Assembly (NCBI RefSeq): GCF_000518985.1 | Contig: NZ_JAEQ01000029.1 | Location: forward strand, 1-35,751 | Direction: 5' to 3' | Source of the DNA: Chelativorans sp. J32 | GTDB taxonomy: Bacteria; Pseudomonadota; Alphaproteobacteria; Rhizobiales; Rhizobiaceae | DNA: 35,751 nt | Shown here: piece after piece, positions 16,251 to 23,878 of the stretch | Layout: the number at the start of each line of letters is the position of its first letter | Numbering within the stretch: position 1 is the stretch's first letter | The notes under the pieces: model-generated | The model's input: only the letters and a program-made list of their open reading frames with translations | Databases searched by the model: none | What the model was told of the DNA's origin: nothing | Made by a program: the position numbers and the translations under genes

Positions 16251-17243
16251 GTGATAACCGCCAAGCGAAGGATCCCGTTGAGCTATCTCGGCAAGCGGCT
16301 TGTGCATGTCGTCCTGACCGTGCTGGGAATTGCCATCATCAATTTCTTCCTGTTGCAGCTTGCGCCAGGCGATGCGGCCGATGTGCTCGCAGGTGAGGCG
16401 GGCACGGCAGACCCCGAGTATCTGGCCAATCTGCGGCGGGAATTCGGTCTCGACCAGCCGATGCTTCATCAATTGTGGGCCTTCCTCCAGCGGCTCTTCA
16501 TGTTCGATTTCGGCTATTCCTACAGACACAATATGCCGGTTTCGACGCTTATCTTCGAACGCATTCCGGCGACGCTCATTCTGGTCGGGAGCAGCATCGC
16601 CATGGCGCTCGTGTTCGGCATCCTCTTGGGTGTCGTCGCCGCCCGGACGGCAGGCCGCCTTCCCGACAAGCTGATCTCACTCGCCTCGCTCCTCTTCTAT
16701 GCGACGCCGCCTTTCTGGATCGGGTTGATGATGATCGTGGTCTTCTCGGTCAAGCTCGGCTGGACGCCGACCGGCGGCATGTCGGATATCATCAGCAACA
16801 AGACGGGCCTTGCCTATGTGCTCGACGTGATGCGGCATCTGGCGCTGCCAGCCATTACCCAGGCCGTTTTCTATCTCGCCATTTATACCAGGCTGGTCCG
16901 GGCCGGCATGCTGGAAGTGTTGAGCTTGGAATATATCCGTGTGGCGCGCGCGAAGGGCATTTCGGAAAACCGGATCGCCTATCATCATGCATTGCGCAAC
17001 GCGATCTTTCCGCTCATCACCGTGGCGGGCACCAATCTCGGCGCGTTTCTCGGCGGTGCGGTGCTTACGGAGACTGTGTTTTCCTGGCCCGGTGTCGGCA
17101 GGCTGATGTTTGATGCGATGTTCCAGCGTGACCTCAACCTGCTTCTCAGCATCCTTGTGCTTTCCTCGATTTTTGTGGTGCTGGTGAATCTGGCCGTCGA
17201 CCTGCTCTATGCCCTGATCAACCCCACTGTGGAACTTCGGTAA
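16251..17243 (+). CDS. Dpp/Opp-type ABC transporter permease, first subunit
   Basis: This inner-membrane permease (about 330 residues) is of the DppB/OppB type with six predicted membrane helices: LVHVVLTVLGIAIINFFLLQL opens the protein, and the EAA loop for ATPase contact is visible as EYIRVARAKGISENRIAYHHALRNA. The usual N-terminal extracytoplasmic region LAPGDAADVLAGEAG...FGLDQP is present. The start is either GTG at 16251 (GGAAAGG upstream) or TTG at 16278 (AAGGA upstream); the second fits the family N-terminus equally well. Its stop overlaps the next permease start. It follows tryptophan dioxygenase by 83 bases, so transporter and catabolic genes are likely one transcript. Confidence 0.92.
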   Translation: MITAKRRIPLSYLGKRLVHVVLTVLGIAIINFFLLQLAPGDAADVLAGEAGTADPEYLANLRREFGLDQPMLHQLWAFLQRLFMFDFGYSYRHNMPVSTLIFERIPATLILVGSSIAMALVFGILLGVVAARTAGRLPDKLISLASLLFYATPPFWIGLMMIVVFSVKLGWTPTGGMSDIISNKTGLAYVLDVMRHLALPAITQAVFYLAIYTRLVRAGMLEVLSLEYIRVARAKGISENRIAYHHALRNAIFPLITVAGTNLGAFLGGAVLTETVFSWPGVGRLMFDAMFQRDLNLLLSILVLSSIFVVLVNLAVDLLYALINPTVELR

Positions 17244-18091
17244 TGCCGCGTCTCGTTGCAATTTCCCGGACGATTTTCTCCAACTGGACGCTCGCCCTCG
17301 GAGTTCTCCTGCTGCTCGCGATCATACTGATGGCGTTGAGTGCGCCTTATGTGTTTCCAGGCGATCCTTACGACATGGTCGCACCGGCGCTGACATGGCC
17401 GGGCACCATGCCGGAAGTACCGCTCGGCACCGATAGTCTCGGACGCGACATTGCCGCCGGCATCTTCCATGGCGCGCGGGTGTCGTTGATGGTGGGCTTC
17501 ATCGCCGTCTGCTTCGCGCTTGTCATCGGGATCCTCGTCGGCTCTCTTGCCGGTTACTACGGGGGATGGGTAGACGACGTGCTGATGCGCGTGACGGAGC
17601 TTTTTCAGACCATCCCGCAATTCATGCTGGCAATCGTAATCATCGCGGTGCTCGGCACGTCCATCGAGGCGGTGGTGATGTCGCTCGGCATCGTTTCATG
17701 GCCGACGGTGGCCCGCCTTGTGCGCAGCGAATTCCTCATCCTGCGCGAGCGTGCCTTCGTCCACAGCTGCCTGGTGATCGGCATGAGCGATCTGAGGATC
17801 ATCTTCACCCAAATCCTGCCCAACGCACTCTCCTCCATAACGGTGATGTCGAGCGTGCTGATGGCGACCGCGATCCTGATGGAATCCGCACTGTCCTTCC
17901 TGGGCTTCGGTGATCCCAATGTGATCACCTGGGGCACTATGATCGGCATGGGGCGAGGCCAGATCCGCGATGCATGGTACATCATCGCCATCCCGGGCGC
18001 GGCCCTTCTGATCACGGCACTCGCGCTCAACCTCGTGGGCGAGGGGCTGAACGACGCGCTTAATCCGCGCCTCAGAAAACGGGAAGTCTGA
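17243..18091 (+). CDS. Dpp/Opp-type ABC transporter permease, second subunit
   Basis: The 282-residue protein is the DppC/OppC-type partner permease. It has a first helix near residues 13-35, the typical LGTDSLGRDIAAGIFHGARVSL segment, the EAA loop around RAFVHSCLVIGMSDLRIIFTQILPNA, and the family C-terminal SALSFLGFGDPNVITWGTMIGMG. It forms the heterodimeric channel with the upstream permease. The start ATG at 17243 overlaps the TAA of that gene by one base (TAATG), and the following ATPase gene begins two bases after its stop, showing tight operon packing. Confidence 0.93.
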   Translation: MPRLVAISRTIFSNWTLALGVLLLLAIILMALSAPYVFPGDPYDMVAPALTWPGTMPEVPLGTDSLGRDIAAGIFHGARVSLMVGFIAVCFALVIGILVGSLAGYYGGWVDDVLMRVTELFQTIPQFMLAIVIIAVLGTSIEAVVMSLGIVSWPTVARLVRSEFLILRERAFVHSCLVIGMSDLRIIFTQILPNALSSITVMSSVLMATAILMESALSFLGFGDPNVITWGTMIGMGRGQIRDAWYIIAIPGAALLITALALNLVGEGLNDALNPRLRKREV

Positions 18092-18093
18092 GC

Positions 18094-19083
18094 ATGAACG
18101 GCACGAACCTCCTCGATATCCGCGATCTGCGCGTCAGCCCCAGGGGGATGACCGAGACGGCCATCCTGCGTGGCGTCACCTTTTCGGTCGCGCCGGGCGA
18201 GACGCTCGCCGTCGTCGGTGAATCGGGCTGCGGCAAGTCCATGGCGTCGCTGGCCGTCATGGGGCTTTTACCGCCCGGTCTCGAAAGGCGGTCAGGCGAC
18301 ATCTTGTTTCGCGGCGAGCCGCTACCTGTCGACGATAACACCGCCATGCGCAAGGTTCGCGGCCGGCGCATCGGCATGGTGTTTCAGGAGCCGATGGCGG
18401 CGCTGAACCCGGTCTATACGATCGGACACCAGGTGGCCGAGGTCATCCTCGAACATGAAGACATATCCGCGGCGGAGGCACGCCTGCGCGTGGTGGAACT
18501 CCTGCGCGAGGTGGGCCTGCCTTCCCCCGACAGGATCATTGACGAATATCCGCACCGGCTGTCCGGCGGCCAGCGCCAGCGCGTCGTCATTGCGATGGCG
18601 CTGGCCTGTAAGCCCGATCTTCTGATCGCCGACGAGCCGACGACGGCGCTCGACGTCACCGTGCAGGCGCAGATCATGCGGCTGCTCAAGAGGGCGCAGA
18701 ATGAACTGGGCATTGCCATTATCCTCATCACCCACAATCTCGGCCTCGTCGCCCAGATGGCAGACCGGGTGGTGGTGATGTATGCCGGGCACAAGGTGGA
18801 GGAGGCTTCGGTCCAGACGCTGTTCGCCTCGCCGCAGCATCCCTATACGCAAGGGCTATTGCGCGCGACGCCGAGGCCCGGCCGCAGGCGGGCAGGAGGA
18901 AAGCCGTTGGAGGAGATTCCCGGCATGGTTCCCGCCATAACGGACCCGCCCAGCGGCTGCCGGTTTCGGCCACGCTGCCCCCGCGCCACGCGCGAATGCG
19001 AAACGGTGCACCCGGCCGTCAGGCAAGTGGGTGACACGATCGTGGCCTGTCACCATCCCGGACGTCTTGAGGCAGTCCAATGA
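18094..19083 (+). CDS. Oligopeptide-type ABC transporter ATP-binding protein (DppD/OppD-like)
   Basis: This 329-residue ATPase has Walker A GESGCGKSM near residue 44, the Q-loop MVFQEPMAALNP, the signature LSGGQRQRV near 153 and Walker B LLIADEPTTALDVT near 173. The C-terminal oligopeptide-transporter extension has its cysteines in SGCRFRPRCPRATRECETVHP and VACHH, a feature of DppD/OppD subunits. It powers import through the two upstream permeases. The next ATPase gene overlaps its last four bases (ATGA). Note that the Walker A motif ends KSM rather than KST/KSV, a common variation in these subunits. Confidence 0.94.
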   Translation: MNGTNLLDIRDLRVSPRGMTETAILRGVTFSVAPGETLAVVGESGCGKSMASLAVMGLLPPGLERRSGDILFRGEPLPVDDNTAMRKVRGRRIGMVFQEPMAALNPVYTIGHQVAEVILEHEDISAAEARLRVVELLREVGLPSPDRIIDEYPHRLSGGQRQRVVIAMALACKPDLLIADEPTTALDVTVQAQIMRLLKRAQNELGIAIILITHNLGLVAQMADRVVVMYAGHKVEEASVQTLFASPQHPYTQGLLRATPRPGRRRAGGKPLEEIPGMVPAITDPPSGCRFRPRCPRATRECETVHPAVRQVGDTIVACHHPGRLEAVQ

Positions 19084-19913
19084 GCCCGCTTCTCAAGGTC
19101 AGCGACCTTCATTGCAGCTTCGACACGACGCGAGGGAAGGTTCATGCCGTGCGGGGCGTCTCCTTCGAAATGCAACGCGGCGAGACGCTGGCGCTTGTGG
19201 GCGAGTCGGGCTGCGGCAAGACCACGCTGGCGCGCTGCATCCTCGGCCTGCAGAAGATCGAGTCCGGCGACGTGATGCTCGACGGGCAGACAGTGAGCGG
19301 GCTATCGCGCCGCCAGTTGCGGCCGCATCGCGCGGCTATGCAATGCGTGTTCCAGGATCCGTTCTCATCGCTCAATCCACGCAAGCGGGTGGAGACGCTC
19401 ATCCGCGAGCCGCTTGACCTGCACGGTGTGGGAACGGTGGCAGAACGCCGCAAGACAGTGCTCGAACTCATGGAGCGGGTGGGCCTGCGGCCGGATTGGT
19501 CGAGGCGTTTCCCGCACGAGTTTTCCGGCGGCCAGCGCCAGCGCATCGGCATCGCCCGGGCGCTCGCGCTCCGGCCCAAGCTCATCATCTGCGACGAGCC
19601 CGTTTCTGCGCTCGATGTCTCTGTGCAGGCGCAGATCATCAACCTGCTCTATGAGTTGCAGCGCGATTTCGAGGTGAGCTATCTCTTCATCACCCATGAC
19701 CTGACACTGGTCGAGAATTTCGCCGACCGCGTGGCGATCATGTATCTCGGACAGATCGTGGAGGTCGGCAAAGCGGGGGAGATCTGGCGCAATCCGCAGC
19801 ATGAATTCACGCGTACGCTGATCGAGGCGATCCCGGTTGCCGATCCGAACGTGCCCATGCGTGGCACGAGAACCTTCTGTGATGCGCGCGTCACTGTCGG
19901 TGGATCATCATGA
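19080..19913 (+). CDS. Oligopeptide-type ABC transporter ATP-binding protein (DppF/OppF-like)
   Basis: The 277-residue protein is the second ATPase of the importer. Walker A is GESGCGKTT near residue 42, the Q-loop is CVFQDPFSSLNPRKRV, the signature is FSGGQRQRIGIARAL near 147-161 and Walker B is LIICDEPVSALDVS near 167. It is slightly short at the C-terminus compared with OppF, which usually has a longer cysteine-containing tail. It is the last gene of the operon; no obvious terminator hairpin follows, and the next 300 bases appear non-coding. Together with the permeases and the binding protein at 3.7 kb it should make a complete importer. Confidence 0.93.
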   Translation: MSPLLKVSDLHCSFDTTRGKVHAVRGVSFEMQRGETLALVGESGCGKTTLARCILGLQKIESGDVMLDGQTVSGLSRRQLRPHRAAMQCVFQDPFSSLNPRKRVETLIREPLDLHGVGTVAERRKTVLELMERVGLRPDWSRRFPHEFSGGQRQRIGIARALALRPKLIICDEPVSALDVSVQAQIINLLYELQRDFEVSYLFITHDLTLVENFADRVAIMYLGQIVEVGKAGEIWRNPQHEFTRTLIEAIPVADPNVPMRGTRTFCDARVTVGGSS

Positions 19914-20238
19914 TTTCAACCTAGCTTCCTGCCGGAGGGGCTGCGCGCGAGGTTACGCGACCGGCAAAATCCTTCATCAATTGTAGGTGCGGTTAGGTTG
20001 ACATCATAATGCCCGCCGATGGTGCCCAAATCGGCTTCGAGCACGGTGTCTGGCAAATCCGCAAGCGGCCGCATTGTCCGCCGCTGATCGCTACGAAGCC
20101 GCTGTTGGCTCCGCGCAACTACCGGCAAGCTGAGGCCGGTACGATTGGGCTGGTGTTTTGCTCGTTTGCAGATCGGACGTCTGTTTGAGACGTGCATGCA
20201 GTCTCAGCCCGAGCACTGCGCCGAGCATCTGACTTTCA
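19914..20238. other. Gene-free stretch after the transporter operon
   Basis: I find no convincing gene, RNA or strong terminator in these 325 bases. The minus strand is open for about 90 codons and contains a short protein-like string (TVLEADLGTIGGHYDVN), but no family was recognised and there is no clear ribosome site. The stretch marks the change from the tidy catabolic operon to a zone of damaged genes and may hold an old rearrangement junction. Confidence 0.4.
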
Positions 20239-21488
20239 TTATGATCCGGATAAGGCACCTATGATCCAGACAAAGAGTGACAATGTGGGGATGCAGAACA
20301 GGCTCGAATAAAGAAGTACCGCAGCATTCTCGCGCTCGCCTGCATTGTATCGCATCGCAAAGAGCACCAATATGGTACCGGCTGGCAGGCCGAGGGCGGG
20401 GACTGTCTCAATTACCAGAGTATGCGGCGCACCAATGGCTACGAGCATTGCCAGGGTAGCGCCAGGAATGACGAGCAGCCTGGCGATGGTCGTCACCACG
20501 GCGGCCTTGTTGAAGCCGGGGCGTTGCGCTTGCAGGATAACGCCACATGCGAACAGTGCCACGCCGCTAATTGTGTTGCCGAGCAAGCGGCTTGAGGCGA
20601 CAATTTGCTCTGGCAGGTGGATTCCACTCAGCACCACCACAATTGCCAGCAATGGCGCCCAAACGATCGGCTGCGAAAATGCATGCTTTAAAGCTCCTAT
20701 TGCCGCCTGGCCCACCGTGGCCCCGGGTTCTCGTTCGCGGGCAAGGACAAGCAGAACCAGGGTTAGCGGGACTGTGACGATGTTGCTGATTAGCGCCCCG
20801 ACAAGCACCACGATGCTCGCCTTATCGCCAACCAGCGAGGTCAGAATCGGCAAGCCGCTAATGACGGAAGGGGTGGCAAATCCCAAGGCCTGCAAAACCG
20901 ACTCGGCCAATGGGCGCCGGAACAGCCATCGCGCGCAGAGCAAGGCAACCAAATATGGTCCTAGAGTTGCGCCTAGAAGTACGACGACCAGTGGCCAGTA
21001 ATCCAGGAGAATATCGAGAGGGAGTACGGCCGTGCTGGTGAACAAGCTCAGCGGAAGAGCATAGACGAGCAGCATGCGGCCGAATGCATCGGCCGCCCTC
21101 ATATTTTCGTCGTGATGACCTGGGCCGCTTTCCTTTATCCGGAGCTTTGGCAGCAAGCGGCATAGCTCAAGTTACGTCGCGTTTTATTGCTGCGTCCGCG
21201 CGGTTCACGCCCGCTACGGCAGTACCGGAGTTTAGGGCACGCTAGGGGCTTGGAGTGGATAAGCAAGAACTCGCGGCGTTGGCCCATGGCTGCTGGTGCG
21301 ACTTTGCTCAACGAGAAGCCTTCTACGAACGAGCTATATGGGAGCCGGGCGTTTCACGACCTCCCGCGGTACAGCAGAACACGATGCTTTGAATGGAGAG
21401 TGCGTGTTTGTGGCTGCCAGCCGGCCAATACGCCGAACGCTACCGTGAGCACGACCGGCAGCATCATGGAAACCATGGTGACTATCAT
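20239..21488 (-). pseudogene. AEC (auxin efflux carrier) family transporter gene, split
   Basis: The main part (20239 to about 21115) encodes the membrane-spanning body of an AEC-family permease: LLVYALPLSLFTSTAV, GFATPSVISGLPILTSLVGDKA, GVALFACGVILQAQR and GLPAGTILVLFAMRYNAGERENAA. It lacks the first membrane helix. That helix is found upstream in a different frame, starting ATG at 21488 with GAGG before it: MVSMMLPVVLTVAFGVLAGWQ. About 300 bases of unrelated-looking sequence (roughly 21,118-21,415) separate the two parts and contain stops. AEC proteins are about 310 residues, so both parts together would make one complete carrier. Members export or import organic anions or amino-acid-like compounds. 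A shortened product starting inside the body is possible but would lack helix 1. Confidence 0.75.
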
Positions 21489-21511
21489 GTTTGCCTCTGT
21501 AGGCCAGGTTC

Positions 21512-22622
21512 CTAGACTGCAGAGGTACCGGCGGTGGCTGCCGGCCCGCGTTTCTCTCCGATATCCCAATAGAGACCCGCCATCAGTTCGGCTGCAGAGC
21601 GGTTGAGGGAGATGAGAGTGTTTTCGTTCGGCGCATGCTGCTGGTCGTCCGGATAGCCATGTGGGATCCAGATGGCTGGATGCCGAGGATATCCGTGAAG
21701 ATATCATTACAAATAGAGCCGCCCATCTGTGGAACGATTGCCGGCTCGGCGGCACACGACCGCTTCAGTGAAGCGATGACAAACTGCACCCAGGGATTGT
21801 CCGGTTCTGTCCTCGTAGCCTTGTCAAAGGCGGCGTATTGTGAAGGAGGATTCACGACCTTCACCATGGAGAGGCCGTGCTCGTCCAGATGTGCTTCTGC
21901 AGCGCGGGTAGTATATTCTTCGCGTCCGTCCCGGCTACAAAGCGCATCTGGCAATTGGCAACCGCCTTCGCCGGGACTGCACCGACCGGATGCTCCGGTG
22001 TACCGGCTAAAAGCGCGAGCACCTGGAAAACATTTGAGGCATATACGCGCTCCGTCGGCGCGAAATCATCCTTATGCGCGGCTACCAGTTGGGCAAGACC
22101 TGGCGTGCCCACTTCCTCGCCCGTCTCGAGCATGAATTTGACATTGAAGCCGAACCGGCCGCCTCGTTCGGCTAATACGGCTTCAAGAGCCGCCATATTC
22201 AAGGTGTGTTGACCTTTATTGTCAGCAGCGCCCCGGCCGTAGAGCTTATCGCCGACATGCGCGAGGACCCATGGCCCGTTGCCTTCGGTCCATTGTTCGT
22301 CGAGCCCCGGCTGAACATCACCATGGCCGTAGCCGAGCACCGTGGGGAGGCTTGGATCTTCTATCCGCGTCGCAAGCAGAACGGGTGGCTTGCCCTTAAC
22401 AGGATTGTCATAGATGCGTGTTGTGAAGCCCATGCGCTCGAACGCGGGAGCGATCTCCTCTTTGAGATAACGGTAAAGGAGGGGCAAACTGTCCGGAATC
22501 TTCTGGCTTTCGGTTCTAAGGGCAACGCGGCGCGCGAGATCCTTCTCGAACGTGCCGTTTTCGACGTAGGCTAGGGCGCGCGCGATTGCGCGATCTCGCC
22601 CTTTCTGGGGGCTGCTCGTCAT
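21512..22622 (-). pseudogene. M20 family metallopeptidase gene with internal deletion and frameshifts
   Basis: The 5' part starts ATG at 22622 (AGAGGAAA before it) and has clear M20 features: LGYGHGDVQPGLDEQW (metal-binding His and Asp), GRGAADNKGQ and METGEEVGTPGL (catalytic and metal Glu). Right after VYASN (about 22,033) the sequence jumps to VLALLAGTPEHPVGAVPAKAVANCQMRFV, so roughly 100 residues of the lid domain are missing. The frame then shifts near 21,890 (into AHLDEHGLSMVKVV) and again near 21,675 (into AIWIPHGYPDDQQHAPNENTLIS, which carries the last metal-binding histidine), ending with TAG at 21512-21514. A complete relative would be a dipeptidase or acyl-amino-acid hydrolase of about 470 residues. 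The gene is dead. It was probably paired with the AEC carrier gene next to it. Confidence 0.85.
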
Positions 22623-22885
22623 GAATTTCCTCTTATCTCGTTTGGGAGCACTTAATTCGCCGATGGTCAGCATCAGCGGAAACGGGTTTACAGCAGCGCT
22701 CAGACGCAACCGATTTCTTGTGCTGGATTAGTATAAATCTCAATATATGTCCGATTGATGTGGCGTGGTACGAAATAAATATTCAGAATATGTGTGAGCA
22801 TGATGAAAATAAACCATAAGAAATTAAATAATGCTTGTGCATGTTTCCTCTATCAATGTCCGCCAATGAAATGCGGTAGAGGACT

Positions 22886-23548
22886 TCAGCGTGGAAGGGT
22901 TTGAATAAGGCCAGCCATTCCTTGCCACACGATCTGAACGCCGATGCACAGGAGGATGAAGGCAGCCAAACGCAAGAGCACGTTGCCACCATTTCTCCCC
23001 AAAACCCTCTTCAATCCCCCTGCATATCGATAAGCCAGATAAACGGTCAGGCAAATCGCACCTATTCCTGCGATGACCCCCATATCCTGTGAGACAGCGC
23101 TACCAAGCCCGTTGAGATGATTGGGTTCCCGACCACCCAAAGCCATCGCGACGGCAATCGAACCGGGGCCGAATGTAAGCGGTAGCGTTAGCGGATAGAA
23201 TGCCAGATCCATCTCCCCATTTTGAGAGTCCCGGCGCGCCGGTTCTTTGTCATTAAAGTTGTCATCACCGTTAAGCAGGCGCCACCCCATCATGGTGATG
23301 ACAAGGCCGCCGGCAAGCCGCAGGGCAGAAAGCGAAATGCCAAAAAAGGCCAGGATATATGACCCCGTAAAAATCGCGCAAATGAGGAGCAGGAACCCAC
23401 TTGCGGCGACTCGTAGGGCAAGCTTGCGGCGCACCTCGGGCTCACAGCTTCTGGTTACGTTTAGAAAGATCAGAGCTGCGCCAGGCGGATTTATGATGGG
23501 AAACAGCGCCGCATACGTCATGAAAAATGCATTTATAACATTGTTCAC
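22886..23548 (-). CDS. MarC family integral membrane protein
   Basis: This 220-residue protein belongs to the MarC/UPF0056 (NAAT) family. It has six hydrophobic segments; the first helix carries FPIINPPGAALIFLNVT, and the second half holds the family motif FYPLTLPLTFGPGSIAVAMALG near residues 117-138. It ends with LCIGVQIVWQGMAGLIQTL. The length is typical. Function in this family is poorly defined; amino-acid or small-molecule transport has been suggested. The gene is intact and follows the same strand as the damaged M20 and AEC genes. Its GC content looks lower than that of the catabolic operons, in keeping with the accessory nature of this zone. Confidence 0.9.
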   Translation of the reverse strand: MNNVINAFFMTYAALFPIINPPGAALIFLNVTRSCEPEVRRKLALRVAASGFLLLICAIFTGSYILAFFGISLSALRLAGGLVITMMGWRLLNGDDNFNDKEPARRDSQNGEMDLAFYPLTLPLTFGPGSIAVAMALGGREPNHLNGLGSAVSQDMGVIAGIGAICLTVYLAYRYAGGLKRVLGRNGGNVLLRLAAFILLCIGVQIVWQGMAGLIQTLPR

Positions 23549-23878
23549 GCAACACCTATCGTGACGTTCTGGAGGAGATGATAATGTGTTTCTAATGGAT
23601 CGGGAAAATCAGCTTTGAGTGAATAAGTGTGAGATAGCCTCGCTCATAATCAGCGTATCATCGGTTCTCATCTGGTCAGATGGACATAGAGCGGGATGCG
23701 GAACAGGCTCGAACAGAGAGATACCGCGGTGCGCCTAAACGCCGGCGTATCGCTCGTTTATTGCGCTATAAGGTTTTAACATTCATTCATAACACCAAAG
23801 CAGCGTATACACGCACGAATTATTTCGACGAAATCCTCCTTGCGCTTAGCAACCCATTTCTTGGAGCACCTTTGGAAC
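23549..23878. other. Intergenic region upstream of the repeat/OTU-like gene
   Basis: These 330 bases separate two divergent genes. The right half is AT-rich (for example GCGCTATAAGGTTTTAACATTC at about 23,762) and could hold the promoter of the gene at 23,879. The middle carries a fragment matching the AEC carrier gene at 20.3 kb. An open frame from ATG 23,680 overlaps the next gene but has no recognisable content. I looked for a type III regulatory box (tts box) and found no convincing one. Confidence 0.4.
23693..23755 (-). repeat. Second copy of an AEC carrier gene fragment
   Basis: Bases 23,693-23,713 match 20,288-20,308 at 20 of 21 positions, and similarity continues with gaps for about 40 more bases (AAGAAGTACCGC versus AGAGAGATACCGC, then the GTATCGC region). 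In the first copy this sequence encodes, on the minus strand, the RYNAGERENAAVLLYSSLF end of the AEC carrier. Here all frames are interrupted. It is probably the last trace of a related AEC gene. Confidence 0.5.

Noticed and set aside
22779-22791. Palindrome ATATTCAGAATAT upstream of the dead M20 gene.
   Set aside because: It is short and lies in AT-rich sequence where chance palindromes are common; no regulator gene is nearby.
23671-23690. GTCAG-containing sequence as a tts box for type III secretion upstream of the effector-like gene.
   Set aside because: Only the first five bases and a loose AGC match; the core TCG-AAGCT part is absent.
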